A DNA stretch of 64,000 nucleotides from Anaerotignum sp. MB30-C6 (GCF_030908465.1 NZ_CP133078.1:992001-1056000), one strand, 5' to 3'. Numbered from the stretch's first letter, positions 34,570-43,118 are shown. Numbers and translations: made by a program. The notes: a model not told the origin generated them from the letters alone.

Positions 34570-36177
34570 ATGAAAAAGAAATTAACGATTCTGCTTCTTT
34601 TTTGCACCTTGATTTTTTCTGGGTGCTCAAAGGGAGATGGAGAAAATAACAACTTTACCGTTTCTGGTGGTGTGGATCAAAGTCAGGAGGAAAATCGTGT
34701 TTTGACTTTATCTATGCGTGTGCCAGAAACTTTAAATCCACTGCGAAACAAAGAAGAAACGGTGGATACCATATTAAAGCTGATTTATCAGCCGTTAATT
34801 GCCTTTGACGAGGCGGGAAAGCCCTGTCCTTCCATTGCGGAAAGCTGGAGTTTTTCTAAGGATGGACGAACTTTTTCCATTCAGCTTCGCTCGGACATTA
34901 CTTGGCAAAACGGCTCCCATTTAACCGCCGACGATGTGGCGTTTTCCATTGAGACCATTCGTGGGGCAGAGGAGGATACCGTTTATAAAAAGGTGTTGAA
35001 CTATGTTTCAGGATATAGCAAAACGGGGCAGTACTCTTTAGATATCCATTTTAGTGCGTCCTTTAGCAAGAATTTGGGGGCCCTTAACTTTCCTGTGATT
35101 TCAGCGTCTTATTATCAGGGGCAAACAGATCCGAAAAGCGGGGTAAACATGTCCCCTATGGGCAGTGGGCCATATTCTATGCAGTCTTATTCCATGGCTT
35201 CGGAAATGAAGCTGAAAGCAAACCCCTCTTATGTTGGGGGAGAGCCTAAAATCGAAACCATTTCCGTTCGAACCACAGGGGGAGCAGAGACGGATGTTTA
35301 TGCCTTTGCCCAAGGCATGACAGATATCATCGTGACAGATGCCATCGAAACAGGGCGTTATACAGACGAGGGCGTTTCAGGAGTACATCAATTTCCTTCT
35401 AACCAATATGATTTTATTGGGTTTAACTTTCATGATCCACTTTTTCAAGATAAGAGTATGCGTCAAGCCATTGCATATGCATTGCCAAAAAAGGCAATTT
35501 GCGATAATGTATATTTACAATACGCTCAAACAACCAGTACGCCTGTAAGCCCCAGTTCTTGGTTGTACGAAGAAAACGTTGCTCCCTTTGATTATGATAC
35601 GGATATGGCGGCCACATTACTAAAGAATATAGGTTGGGTTGACAATAATGGGGATGGAAGGCTGGAAAAAAATGGAGAGGACGGCTTGGAGCAGCTTCAT
35701 GTCAGAATTTTGGCCAATCAGGAGAATGGGGCAAGAAAGCAAGTTGCCACGAAGCTACGGGATGAATTAACACTTTTGGGCTTTGACGTATCTCTGGATC
35801 TTTTGCCCTTTGAGCAATATCAGGAAAAGTTTACAACTGGAGACTTTGACTTAGTGGTTGGCGGATGGCAGATGTCTCCTGTTACAGATTTATACTCATT
35901 TTTTGGAAGCAGCGGAAGTTTAAATTATATTGGTTATCAGGATGAGCAAATGGACGCTTTGCTATTGGCGGCAAATCAAGCCATTGGTGATGGTGAGACG
36001 TTGCTGGCATATAGCAGCCTGCAAAAACGCATTGCTGAAGAGTTGCCATATATTAGCATTGTTTATCGCAACGAGGCAATGTTCACGTCCAATCGCGTTG
36101 GCGGAATTGTTGTACCTACAGAGGAAAATATTTTTTACACCATAAATCAATGGACTTTTGGAAGTAAAAAAGAATAG
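34570..36177 (+). CDS. Oligopeptide-type substrate-binding lipoprotein (SBP_bac_5)
   Basis: Extracytoplasmic receptor of 535 residues. The lipobox is IFSGC near residue 19. Family marks of the DppA/OppA class include SMRVPETLNPLRNKEETVD, the conserved segment PSIAESWSFSKDGRTFSIQL, MRQAIAYALPKKAIC and the C-terminal DLVVGGWQMSPVTDLYSFF. No permease or ATPase gene is present, so it would have to share another Opp/Dpp system. It sits between the transglycosylase and galT. The start follows GGGAGGCACAT. Confidence 0.9.
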   Translation: MKKKLTILLLFCTLIFSGCSKGDGENNNFTVSGGVDQSQEENRVLTLSMRVPETLNPLRNKEETVDTILKLIYQPLIAFDEAGKPCPSIAESWSFSKDGRTFSIQLRSDITWQNGSHLTADDVAFSIETIRGAEEDTVYKKVLNYVSGYSKTGQYSLDIHFSASFSKNLGALNFPVISASYYQGQTDPKSGVNMSPMGSGPYSMQSYSMASEMKLKANPSYVGGEPKIETISVRTTGGAETDVYAFAQGMTDIIVTDAIETGRYTDEGVSGVHQFPSNQYDFIGFNFHDPLFQDKSMRQAIAYALPKKAICDNVYLQYAQTTSTPVSPSSWLYEENVAPFDYDTDMAATLLKNIGWVDNNGDGRLEKNGEDGLEQLHVRILANQENGARKQVATKLRDELTLLGFDVSLDLLPFEQYQEKFTTGDFDLVVGGWQMSPVTDLYSFFGSSGSLNYIGYQDEQMDALLLAANQAIGDGETLLAYSSLQKRIAEELPYISIVYRNEAMFTSNRVGGIVVPTEENIFYTINQWTFGSKKE

Positions 36178-36186
36178 GGGGAGACT

Positions 36187-37140
36187 ATGTCTGAGTTGAG
36201 AAGAAATCCTTTTACGGGGGAATGGACCCTTTGTGCAGAAAATAGAAAAAACCGTCCCTATGAATTTTTGCATAAAACTGAGGTAAGGTCCAAAGGGCAC
36301 GAAGAATGCCCTTTTTGCGGTGGACATGAGCATAAAACAACCCCTCCTCTGTATCAAGATGGTCAGGATAATTGTTGGCAAATTCGAGTTTTTCCAAATA
36401 TGTTTCCTGCCGTAACCAAAGAGGCTAAGGCATTATGGGAAAACCCGTTTTATGAACAAATAACGGGATGGGGGTTACACGAGGTTTTGGTGGATACGCC
36501 GTCCCATGAGGCTACCATTGATCAATTCTCATCAGAACAGTTGGCTCAGATTTTTCATGTTTTGCAAGAACGATATTGCAAAATGATGGAAGAAAAGGTC
36601 GTGAAATATATACAGATTTTTAAAAATTGTGGGCCTTCAGCTGGCATGAGCATACGTCATTCCCATTGGCAGATAATGGGTTTGCCTATTGTGCCCCAAA
36701 GAGTGGATTTAATGAGAGGACATATGAAAGAAGAAGACTGTCTTTTTTGCAAAATGATAGCCTATGAAAAAGAGCAGGGCATACGTATTGCTGGGGAGAA
36801 TGAAGAATTTTTGGCAATTACGCCCTATGCCTCTCGCTTTCCATATGAGTTATGGATATGCCCCAAAAGACATGTCTCAAGTTTTGCTTATGTGACAGAA
36901 GGAGAAAGGAAATCCTTATCTTGTTTGTTACAGGAAATTTTGCAGAAGGTCTTTTCCTTACGAAAAGATGTGGGCTATAACATATGTTTAATTGATGGGG
37001 CGGTAAAAGGAGACTTCCACTGGCACTTAGAAATTTTACCTCGCATTGGTGGCTTTGCAGGTTTCGAATTTGCCACTGGAAGTTACATAAATCCTATTTT
37101 GCCAGAACAAGCGGCAGCCTATTATTGTGGGAAGGCATAA
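36187..37140 (+). CDS. galT: Galactose-1-phosphate uridylyltransferase
   Basis: HIT-superfamily nucleotidyltransferase of 317 residues. The front has RRNPFTGEWTLCAENRKNRP, zinc-type cysteines in CPFCGGHEH, and the active-site triad HSHWQ in place of the more common HPHGQ. A second half has DCLFCKMI and HWHLEILPR. It swaps UMP between UDP-glucose and galactose-1-phosphate. The HSHWQ variant occurs in divergent members, so a different sugar phosphate or an ADP-sugar role is possible. No galK or galE is nearby. It begins 9 bases after the previous stop with a GGGGGAGACT site. Confidence 0.85.
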   Translation: MSELRRNPFTGEWTLCAENRKNRPYEFLHKTEVRSKGHEECPFCGGHEHKTTPPLYQDGQDNCWQIRVFPNMFPAVTKEAKALWENPFYEQITGWGLHEVLVDTPSHEATIDQFSSEQLAQIFHVLQERYCKMMEEKVVKYIQIFKNCGPSAGMSIRHSHWQIMGLPIVPQRVDLMRGHMKEEDCLFCKMIAYEKEQGIRIAGENEEFLAITPYASRFPYELWICPKRHVSSFAYVTEGERKSLSCLLQEILQKVFSLRKDVGYNICLIDGAVKGDFHWHLEILPRIGGFAGFEFATGSYINPILPEQAAAYYCGKA

Positions 37141-37149
37141 AGCGAAAAG

Positions 37150-37177
37150 AGGTATTCCTTTTGGATACCTTTTTTTG
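37150..37177 (+). terminator. Rho-independent terminator after galT
   Basis: AGGTATTCC and GGATACCT pair around TTTT with one bulged base, followed by seven T. Confidence 0.85.
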
Positions 37178-37189
37178 TTTTAAAATGAA

Positions 37190-37224
37190 CAGCCTCATTT
37201 TGATTTTCACCATAAATGAGGCTG
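37190..37224. other. Perfect 11-base-pair hairpin
   Basis: CAGCCTCATTT and AAATGAGGCTG pair perfectly. There is no T run on either side, though it lies between convergent galT and the Asn-tract gene and may be a weak bidirectional stop. Confidence 0.5.
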
Positions 37225-37300
37225 CATTTGGAGTATCATAAGTTTAGTGCCAACAGCATTGGCTTTATTTTAAGTTGGAACTAAAGGCTAAATAGCTGAA

Positions 37301-37903
37301 TTACCTAATAACAGTTGCTGTAAAAGTAATTGGTCTTTTCAAGAACACATCATTGTTTACGGGTCCCGTAATACTAACAACTAAAATATAAGTTACACTG
37401 CTGGTGTAAGATGAGAAATACTTTACATCTTGTACAGGTATTGGCTGGGAATAATCATCTTGATTTTCCTCGTCAATTTCAATTAGTGCCCTATAAACTT
37501 CCTGGCCGGGGTTAATTGAATTTACATAAATTCTAACATCGGCAGTAATGAAGTTATTTTGGTCGTTATCGATGTGGAATAAACCGTTTAACCATACCTT
37601 TTCCCCTGCTTTAATATTCGTTACTGTTAGTTGGGAAACCACGGTGGGGTTAGCTGTGTTATTGGAGATTAAAACTTCATTGAACGTAGAATCCTGAGGA
37701 TTGGCCGCAAAATAAACGAAGTCTTTGAATTTATTCTCCTTGTCCTTGTCCTTGTGATCTGGCTTGTCGTGCCCATTATTAATATAAATAGGAGGAACGA
37801 CGATGTTGTTGTTATTATTATTGTTATTGTTGTTGTTACTATCATTGTTGCTGCTTTGTTCGTAATTGTCTCGGGAATCAAAACATCTATTGCAATAACC
37901 CAT
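37301..37903 (-). CDS. Asn-tract protein of unknown function, possibly spore or surface associated
   Basis: Not recognised. It has 200 residues with three parts. The short Cys-containing head is MGYCNRCFDSRD. An Asn run of about eleven residues follows, coded by mixed AAC and AAT codons rather than a pure repeat, then a charged HDKPDHKDKDKENK linker. The C-terminal half is beta-rich, about 130 residues, with a regular strand pattern (QLTVTNIKAGEKVWLNGLF, YILVVSITGP). There is no signal peptide. The start follows AAAGGAAG. The compact head, low-complexity spacer and beta C-domain resemble spore-surface or exosporium proteins of Firmicutes, but that is an inference. Confidence 0.65.
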   Translation of the reverse strand: MGYCNRCFDSRDNYEQSSNNDSNNNNNNNNNNNIVVPPIYINNGHDKPDHKDKDKENKFKDFVYFAANPQDSTFNEVLISNNTANPTVVSQLTVTNIKAGEKVWLNGLFHIDNDQNNFITADVRIYVNSINPGQEVYRALIEIDEENQDDYSQPIPVQDVKYFSSYTSSVTYILVVSITGPVNNDVFLKRPITFTATVIR

Positions 37904-38357
37904 TCATACTCTTCCTTTCATTTTAGGATAGTTTTAGTTGATGGAAGTCAACGCTCTGGACTTTTAAACTTTAATACATCCAATAACATAATATTCAGCG
38001 ATATATTTTTTGTGTACAAGCATTCAATTAATATCAAGGATGTTAAAAATAATAAGTTTCCGTTCATTTTACTGATTAATTTAGAATGAATATTTAAGTT
38101 TCCTTGGAAAAAGACGATTTTAGATTTTTATGATTAATAAGAAGTTGAAAATACAAAGGGGTAGGGTGGTTTTTAATGAGAAGGCATTTTTCACATAAGC
38201 ATGACCACCTGATAAGCGGGTGCTTAGAGTAAACTGCCTCTATAGGAGGTTTAAAATATCAAGACTTGCCCTTTCTCAAATAGAAGCAACGTTTCTTTCC
38301 TTTGCTTAAACATTTCTATACTGAAAAAGCCAAGCTTTTACTATGCTTAATACAATA
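37904..38357. other. Intergenic stretch with two hairpins
   Basis: No gene. TAAGCA/TGCTTA with inner ACC/GGT forms a hairpin near 38196-38228. CCTC/GAGG with flanking AAAC/GTTT forms another near 38232-38253. It contains the upstream control region of the Asn-tract gene. Confidence 0.35.
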
Positions 38358-38398
38358 AAATAAACCCCGATATTATTGAAAAAGTCGGGGTTTATTTT
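38358..38398 (-). terminator. Terminator of the nucleoside hydrolase gene
   Basis: AAATAAACCCCGA and TCGGGGTTTATTT form a 13-base-pair stem; T-rich on both strands, so it may act in both directions. Confidence 0.85.
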
Positions 38399-38454
38399 CT
38401 AGAGCAAAAGTAGAGAATCCATCCGAAAATAGAAAGTTTACTTAGGTTCAAATA

Positions 38455-39408
38455 CTATGTAGTTAATACATCCATTAACTTTGTTTTAAAAATTTGATGA
38501 TCAATCTTTTTGCAAACGAATGCATTAGGGGCTGATGTATGCTTACTATTATAAAAAGCATTTAAACTTAAATCATTTACAATTACTTGACCATAAGCTA
38601 ACGGATCAACAATGCAAGTATGACAATAACATGCTACGGTTTCAATAGAAACTTCCTTCCAAAGAGCAACTGCCATTGCAACAGGATCAGGTAAATCTAC
38701 AAAATGCTTGCCAGCACGCTTGAAATTAAATTCTAAAAGGGTCTTGTTGCACTGAACGGCAAACACAGCTTCGGCTACGTTGCTATCTAATAACATATCC
38801 AATTCATCTTTGTATAAGGCCGCTTCCCCCCAGCATAAATCAAAACCGATGATGGTTAAGGGGAGGTTTGCCTTTAGCATAATATCATATGCCTCTGCAT
38901 CCACATAAACGTTAAACTCTGCAACCGGTGTGATATTTCCCTTTCCAAATCCACTTGTCCCCATAGAATAAATGTGCTTTACTTTTTTCATCGTTTCAGG
39001 ATCACGTAAAATAGCCAGTGCGATGTTGGTCACTGGACCTAACGCCACAATTTCAATTTCGTCTGGATAAGTCTTTACTAATCTTAAAATTGCATCTACT
39101 GCTTGTTCTTTTTCAGGTGTTAGTGTGGGGTGGATAAGATTCTGATCCCCCATACCGTCCAAACCATGAACATGGATAGCGGTGACCAAATCTTTCATTA
39201 AAGGTTTAGAGGCACCTACATATAGTGGTGGCTTTTGTTGATTTACAACCTCAATGGTCATTAACGCATTTTTTGTTGCAAGGTCAACTGGGATATTTCC
39301 GCAAACGGTAGTGACTGCTTGAACATGAATGTCTTTTGATTTGAGTGCCATGATGATTGCCACAGCGTCATCACTGCCGCAATCAGTGTCAATTATAATT
39401 CTTCTCAT
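38455..39408 (-). CDS. Nucleoside hydrolase (IunH/Rih family)
   Basis: Ribonucleoside hydrolase of 317 residues that splits nucleosides into base and ribose. The calcium-binding start DTDCGSDDAVAI has the family Asp cluster. Further marks are the conserved ALGPVTNIA and the FNVYVDAEAYDIML segment with the ligand Asn and Glu. The later catalytic Asp/His segment appears as DLPDPVAMAVAL. Base preference cannot be read. The start follows AGGGGGCGATATA. It faces a Crp/Fnr-type gene, the same pairing as rihB-yeiL in E. coli, which suggests dedicated control. Confidence 0.9.
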   Translation of the reverse strand: MRRIIIDTDCGSDDAVAIIMALKSKDIHVQAVTTVCGNIPVDLATKNALMTIEVVNQQKPPLYVGASKPLMKDLVTAIHVHGLDGMGDQNLIHPTLTPEKEQAVDAILRLVKTYPDEIEIVALGPVTNIALAILRDPETMKKVKHIYSMGTSGFGKGNITPVAEFNVYVDAEAYDIMLKANLPLTIIGFDLCWGEAALYKDELDMLLDSNVAEAVFAVQCNKTLLEFNFKRAGKHFVDLPDPVAMAVALWKEVSIETVACYCHTCIVDPLAYGQVIVNDLSLNAFYNSKHTSAPNAFVCKKIDHQIFKTKLMDVLTT

Positions 39409-39475
39409 TATATCGCCCCCTATTATCCTAATGGTATAATAATATAGAAAGTGATAACATGAAAATAGGTCATTT

Positions 39476-39491
39476 GACCAATTTTATTCTG
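39476..39491. promoter_or_regulatory. Palindromic operator candidate for the Crp/Fnr regulator
   Basis: TAGGTCATTTGACCAA contains the perfect 12-base palindrome GGTCATTTGACC. The half-site spacing (six bases, two, six) fits PrfA-like members of the Crp/Fnr family. It lies in the 96-base gap between the two divergent genes, just before the regulator's ribosome site. A TATAAT at 39435-39440 lies upstream. Confidence 0.5.
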
Positions 39492-39504
39492 AGGAGTAAT
39501 ATGT

Positions 39505-40149
39505 ATGAATATTGAAAACTTTATGAATCAAGCACCTGAAATAATAAGGGGAAAGTTTCTGCATCGAAAATATTCTAAAGGCAGTCCTATTATATTTCAG
39601 GGAGAAAAAAACGACTACTTGTTCATACTCAAAAAAGGCTGCGCAAATGTGATTACGCAAAATGCACTAGGTGAAGAATTTGTACTATATACTTATGAGG
39701 CTTACTCTTATTTTGGCGAACTGGAATTATTTAATAAAAATATGAAAACAGTACATGTCGTTTGTAATACCGATTGTGAAGTATCGATTTTGCATGAAGA
39801 CTACGTATTTGAGTGGATGAAACTAGACTTTGGGTTTTCGAAATTTCTTTTTGAACAACTGACAGAAAAGTTATTATACAGTGCCAGGCAATTAATTTGG
39901 CTTTCATCCCTAAACATCAAAGATCGGCTTATTAGTTGTATCTATGCACACCATAAAAATGGAAGCTTATCAAAAATTACGAAGGATGCAGTATGCGCTG
40001 AAATCCTGGTTCCCTTACGTAGTTTGAATAGAGCCATTGCTGAGTGTAAAAAAGAAGGTTATTTTGAATATGAAAATAAAACCTTCAAAATTTTATCGGT
40101 GGAAAAATTACAAAAATGTATTGAACTTGATGTATTTAACATTTTTTAA
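39505..40149 (+). CDS. Crp/Fnr-family transcriptional regulator (YeiL-like)
   Basis: Regulator of 214 residues. The N-terminal cyclic-nucleotide-binding fold is seen around PIIFQGEKNDYLFILKKG and YFGELELF. A long dimerisation helix follows, then a C-terminal helix-turn-helix in ITKDAVCAEILVPLRSLNRA. It lacks the Cys cluster of oxygen-sensing FNR and the full cAMP-binding residues, so its signal is unknown. The divergent nucleoside hydrolase is the likely target. The start follows GAGGAGTAATATGT; an out-of-frame ATG four bases earlier leads to a stop. Confidence 0.88.
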   Translation: MNIENFMNQAPEIIRGKFLHRKYSKGSPIIFQGEKNDYLFILKKGCANVITQNALGEEFVLYTYEAYSYFGELELFNKNMKTVHVVCNTDCEVSILHEDYVFEWMKLDFGFSKFLFEQLTEKLLYSARQLIWLSSLNIKDRLISCIYAHHKNGSLSKITKDAVCAEILVPLRSLNRAIAECKKEGYFEYENKTFKILSVEKLQKCIELDVFNIF

Positions 40150-40307
40150 ACAGGTAAACAATTCCAAGAATTTGATTGAAAATCGACGATTAAAATGAAT
40201 ATAAGGTTCCAAAAAAATGCTGTTGCGAGAAGGTAGGGGATGGATCTATTTTCAATACTTGTGGAGTTCAGTAATTAATTAGTTGTTTTATTTATCGAAT
40301 CAATTAG

Positions 40308-40345
40308 AAAAGTCATGTACGAGTTCAATCTTCATACATGACTTT
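40308..40345. terminator. Inverted repeat between convergent genes, likely shared terminator
   Basis: AAAGTCATGTA and TACATGACTTT form a perfect 11-base-pair stem with a 16-base loop, T-rich on both flanks. It serves the Crp/Fnr gene on one strand and the SnoaL-like gene on the other. Confidence 0.65.
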
Positions 40346-40399
40346 AATTTAAGTTTGGCTGTAATAAATAACCAAGGTCTTTTTTAGCAATATATATGA

Positions 40400-40459
40400 C
40401 GTAATGCGGAAAGCTATGCTCCTAATGTCTATGCTAAACTGGGATTTACACTGGTTTAA
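40400..40459 (+). pseudogene. Possible relic of the C-terminus of a GNAT acetyltransferase
   Basis: A plus-strand frame ending in TAA at 40457 encodes NAESYAPNVYAKLGFTLV, which looks like the final Tyr-x-Lys-Leu-Gly-Phe motif of GNAT acetyltransferases. The frame is closed by a stop at 40397, and no upstream body is found. It overlaps the end of the minus-strand SnoaL-like gene. The match is short, so this is a weak call. Confidence 0.25.
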
Positions 40460-40856
40460 TTAAATGTTGCTCAAATAGTGTATCAAATGTATTAACAGCA
40501 CCACCATGCTCAACTATTTTCCCATTCACTACTTTGTCAATATCGAAACCTGTGAATGATAGTCTTTTATGTGTTGGTTTTATCCCAATCCATTCCCCTT
40601 CATGTGTTCCTTCCATAATGAATTCAGAAATCACATAATCTCCATCCACATACTGCTGAATTATTGTCATTGTGTAATCAGGATAAGTTTTTTCACATCT
40701 AAAAGATGTCGCTTCATGCCATCTAAACCTTGTGGAATGGTTTTTTCTCCGACTTTGAGAGTACAATTCTCTGATATGAATTGGGGGAGGTTGTTCGAGC
40801 AAATTCTCTGAAACAACTATCTCATAAAAATATCTTACAATTTCTTTGTTATCCAT
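40446..40856 (-). CDS. SnoaL-like (NTF2-fold) protein with a frame-shifted middle
   Basis: Open frame of 136 residues resembling SnoaL/ester-cyclase-type NTF2-fold proteins. The C-terminal half is typical: YPDYTMTIIQQYVDGDYVIS, GTHEGEWIGIKPTHKRLSFT and GKIVEHGGAVNTFD. The segment between about residues 23 and 53 does not fit the family. Reading another frame there gives FISENCTLKVGEKTIPQGLD followed by GMKRHLLDVKK, which does. One base too many at a C run (40783-40787, read as G on plus) and one too few at an A run (40688-40693, T on plus) would explain it. The start follows TGAGGTGAGCAA. The protein as read is probably misfolded, or the two indels are sequencing errors. Confidence 0.7.
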   Translation of the reverse strand: MDNKEIVRYFYEIVVSENLLEQPPPIHIRELYSQSRRKNHSTRFRWHEATSFRCEKTYPDYTMTIIQQYVDGDYVISEFIMEGTHEGEWIGIKPTHKRLSFTGFDIDKVVNGKIVEHGGAVNTFDTLFEQHLIKPV

Positions 40857-40940
40857 TTGCTCACCTCAAAATTTTGATTTTTTCTCGGTCAGATTACATA
40901 GATCTTCTCGCTAACTATATTTTAGAATAAAATTAAAAAA

Positions 40941-40966
40941 ACTTACAAGACAAGCTTGTAAGTTTT
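40941..40966 (-). terminator. Terminator of tRNA-Leu
   Basis: ACTTACAAG and CTTGTAAGT form a 9-base-pair stem; on the minus strand a T run follows. Confidence 0.85.
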
Positions 40967-40975
40967 TCTAATTAG

Positions 40976-41059
40976 TGCGGATGGTGGGACTCGAACCCAC
41001 ACGATATCACTACCGCCAGATTTTGAGTCTGGTGCGTCTGCCAGTTCCGCCACATCCGC
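40976..41059 (-). tRNA. tRNA-Leu (anticodon CAA)
   Basis: The 84-base cloverleaf begins GCGGATG and ends CATCCGC plus discriminator A. The anticodon arm is CCAGA-CTCAAAA-TCTGG with anticodon CAA, reading UUG. The long variable arm marks a class II tRNA, and the T arm contains GGTTCGAGTCC. CCA is not encoded; the base after the discriminator starts CTAAT. A terminator hairpin follows directly. It stands alone, not in a tRNA cluster. Confidence 0.96.
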
Positions 41060-41133
41060 AAAGAAAACTGCTTGCTTATATTAACATAAAATAGAACATA
41101 ATGCAAGCAATTTTTCGATTTTTTTTGCAAATA

Positions 41134-41655
41134 TTACATTTTTTCTGGTTCGGGATACTCTTCGCCGAAGGTATCAACGCTTACTTTTATCATAACCTGA
41201 TCTTCAACGGGACGATCACCACGGCTTGTGGGAACGGTTGCAATGGCATCTACAACATCCTGTCCTTCGATTACCTTGCCGAAAGATGCATACTGACCAT
41301 CTAGGTGAGGGGATCTTTCATGCATGATGAAGAATTGGGAACCAGCACTGTTGGGGTTCATAGCACGAGCCATGGAAAGCACACCTTTGTCATGGTTCAA
41401 GTCGTTTTTTACGCCGTTCATGGAAAACTCCCCACGAATCTGGTATCCAGGGCCGCCCATACCTGTGCCATCGGGGCATCCACCCTGAATCATAAAACCG
41501 TTGATTACACGATGGAAAATTAGGCCGTTATAGTGGCCTTTGTTTACCAGTGAAATAAAGTTGTTTACGGTGTTTGGAGCGATTTCAGGGTAAAGTTCAG
41601 CCTTAATTACGCCGCCATTTTTCATTTCAAAAGTTACAACTGGATTTTTTGCCAT
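41134..41655 (-). CDS. Cyclophilin-type peptidyl-prolyl cis-trans isomerase
   Basis: Cytoplasmic cyclophilin of 173 residues catalysing prolyl isomerisation. Family motifs are YNGLIFHRVINGFMIQGG, with active-site Arg and Phe, GVLSMARAMNPNSAGSQFFI, with the substrate-binding Met/Ala/Gln/Phe set, and HLDGQYASFGKVI. It has no signal peptide. The start follows GGAAAGGAAGATACGA. It is a lone gene downstream of the phosphoesterase. Confidence 0.95.
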   Translation of the reverse strand: MAKNPVVTFEMKNGGVIKAELYPEIAPNTVNNFISLVNKGHYNGLIFHRVINGFMIQGGCPDGTGMGGPGYQIRGEFSMNGVKNDLNHDKGVLSMARAMNPNSAGSQFFIMHERSPHLDGQYASFGKVIEGQDVVDAIATVPTSRGDRPVEDQVMIKVSVDTFGEEYPEPEKM

Positions 41656-41853
41656 TCGTATCTTCCTTTCCTATTCAAGCTGTGTGTAATAATTTTCATA
41701 TGCAATTAAAACGGTGTTAAACACCTTTGTATCCGGTGAGAACTTGCTTGTATTTTTACTCCATACCCTTTGTAAGCACCATGTTTCATGAAGCAAGGCT
41801 CACTAGCTGAAAGCGGGATAACTCGCTTATTATAGCATAACATGGTAGGGGAA

Positions 41854-42702
41854 TCAAATAATCTCTTCGACTTTATTTTCGCTTTTTAAAGTGATTAATA
41901 CCAACTCAGGTCGGTTAAAAAAACGGAAGGGAAAGGTGCTGTTGCCTAAGCCTCGGCTTACTACCATTGCCGTGTTTGCCTTCTCGTAAACCCCAGTGGT
42001 ATAAGTCGGGAAAAAGCCTTGGTTCGGGGCGAAAACTCCACCAATAAAGGGTAGCCTGATTTGGCCACCATGGGCATGACCTGTAAAGGCAAGGTGTACC
42101 CCCTTTTCTACATAGGTTTTAAATAATTCGGGGCGATGGCAAAGAAGAAGGCGAAAACGACCATCTTCCCCACCTTTTAGAAGGGTGGAAAGAGCTTGGT
42201 CAAAATATGGGTTTACCCGTTTATCCGCTAGGCCAATGATTTCTAAGGTATCACCATTTCTCTTGATGATAGACTTCCCATTTTCTAAGACAGTTACACC
42301 TGCCTGGGTTAATCTTTCTGTAAGTTCTTCAAAATAGCCGGATTGATGCTCATGATTTCCGCTGACATAGTAAACAGGGGCAATGTCTACCGCCCCATCC
42401 ACAAAAGCCATTGCCGTATCCAAATTTGTGCGGTTTCGATCAATCAAGTCTCCCGTAACCACGATGATATCAGGCGTTGCGTTTCTGATTTTGCTGAGAA
42501 GACGTGCTTGGTTATTTCCGAAAGCTTTATTCTGCAAATCTGAGACTTGCAATATTTTATAATCATTAAATCCCTTGGGAACATTTTTGTAATGGCATTT
42601 TTTTGTTAACATAAGGCCGTTGTTTTGCCAGTACAAAAAGCCTGCCGTACAAAGGATGGTACAGGCAAATTTTGTTTTAAGATATTTCAAAGGTTTCACC
42701 AC
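41854..42702 (-). CDS. Membrane-anchored metallophosphoesterase
   Basis: Calcineurin-like phosphoesterase of about 282 residues with an N-terminal membrane anchor (about 10-25). Motifs in order are VSDLQN, VVTGDLID, YYVSGNHEH, and GHAHGGQIRLP near the end. The first motif normally reads DLH; here His is replaced by Gln, which removes one metal ligand, although the rest of the site is intact. Relatives include YkuE-type enzymes. The start is uncertain: GTG at 42702 has a poor ribosome site, and a TTG at 42687 after GTGGTGAAACC is an alternative. Confidence 0.82.
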   Translation of the reverse strand: MVKPLKYLKTKFACTILCTAGFLYWQNNGLMLTKKCHYKNVPKGFNDYKILQVSDLQNKAFGNNQARLLSKIRNATPDIIVVTGDLIDRNRTNLDTAMAFVDGAVDIAPVYYVSGNHEHQSGYFEELTERLTQAGVTVLENGKSIIKRNGDTLEIIGLADKRVNPYFDQALSTLLKGGEDGRFRLLLCHRPELFKTYVEKGVHLAFTGHAHGGQIRLPFIGGVFAPNQGFFPTYTTGVYEKANTAMVVSRGLGNSTFPFRFFNRPELVLITLKSENKVEEII

Positions 42703-43118
42703 ATTTCTACTTAATTGTTATATTATTTTGTTATATTATAAGGGTGATTTTCAAGGAAGACAAGAAAGGTTTTTTAGTGTTATACTTTTTATTAAAATCT
42801 TTGGCGTAAAAAGATGTTACTTGTTTGAATAACTTGGAAGAGTATATAGGTGGTAAGTTTCAGGTGGTTGTATTTATACCAATAATCATGGGCAATGATT
42901 CAACTATTTTAGCTTAGTAAGCTGCAGTTTTTGGTTTTAGCAATAAGCTTTTTAAAGTGGGTTTTTTGAAGAATGATTGTATTTTATAAATTGGTTCTTG
43001 TTTAAAATAATGCTGATACGTAAAAAATTAAGCGTAGAATGCGTTAGTCACAAGGTACCTTGCATGATTGAAGCTCGGCTTTTTTCATGATATACTAAGA
43101 CAAAAGGGAGGGGACTAC

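Noticed and set aside
37800..37860. Asn tract as a simple DNA microsatellite or CRISPR-like repeat
   Set aside because: The codons alternate irregularly between AAC and AAT and there are no spacers, so it is treated as part of the coding sequence.
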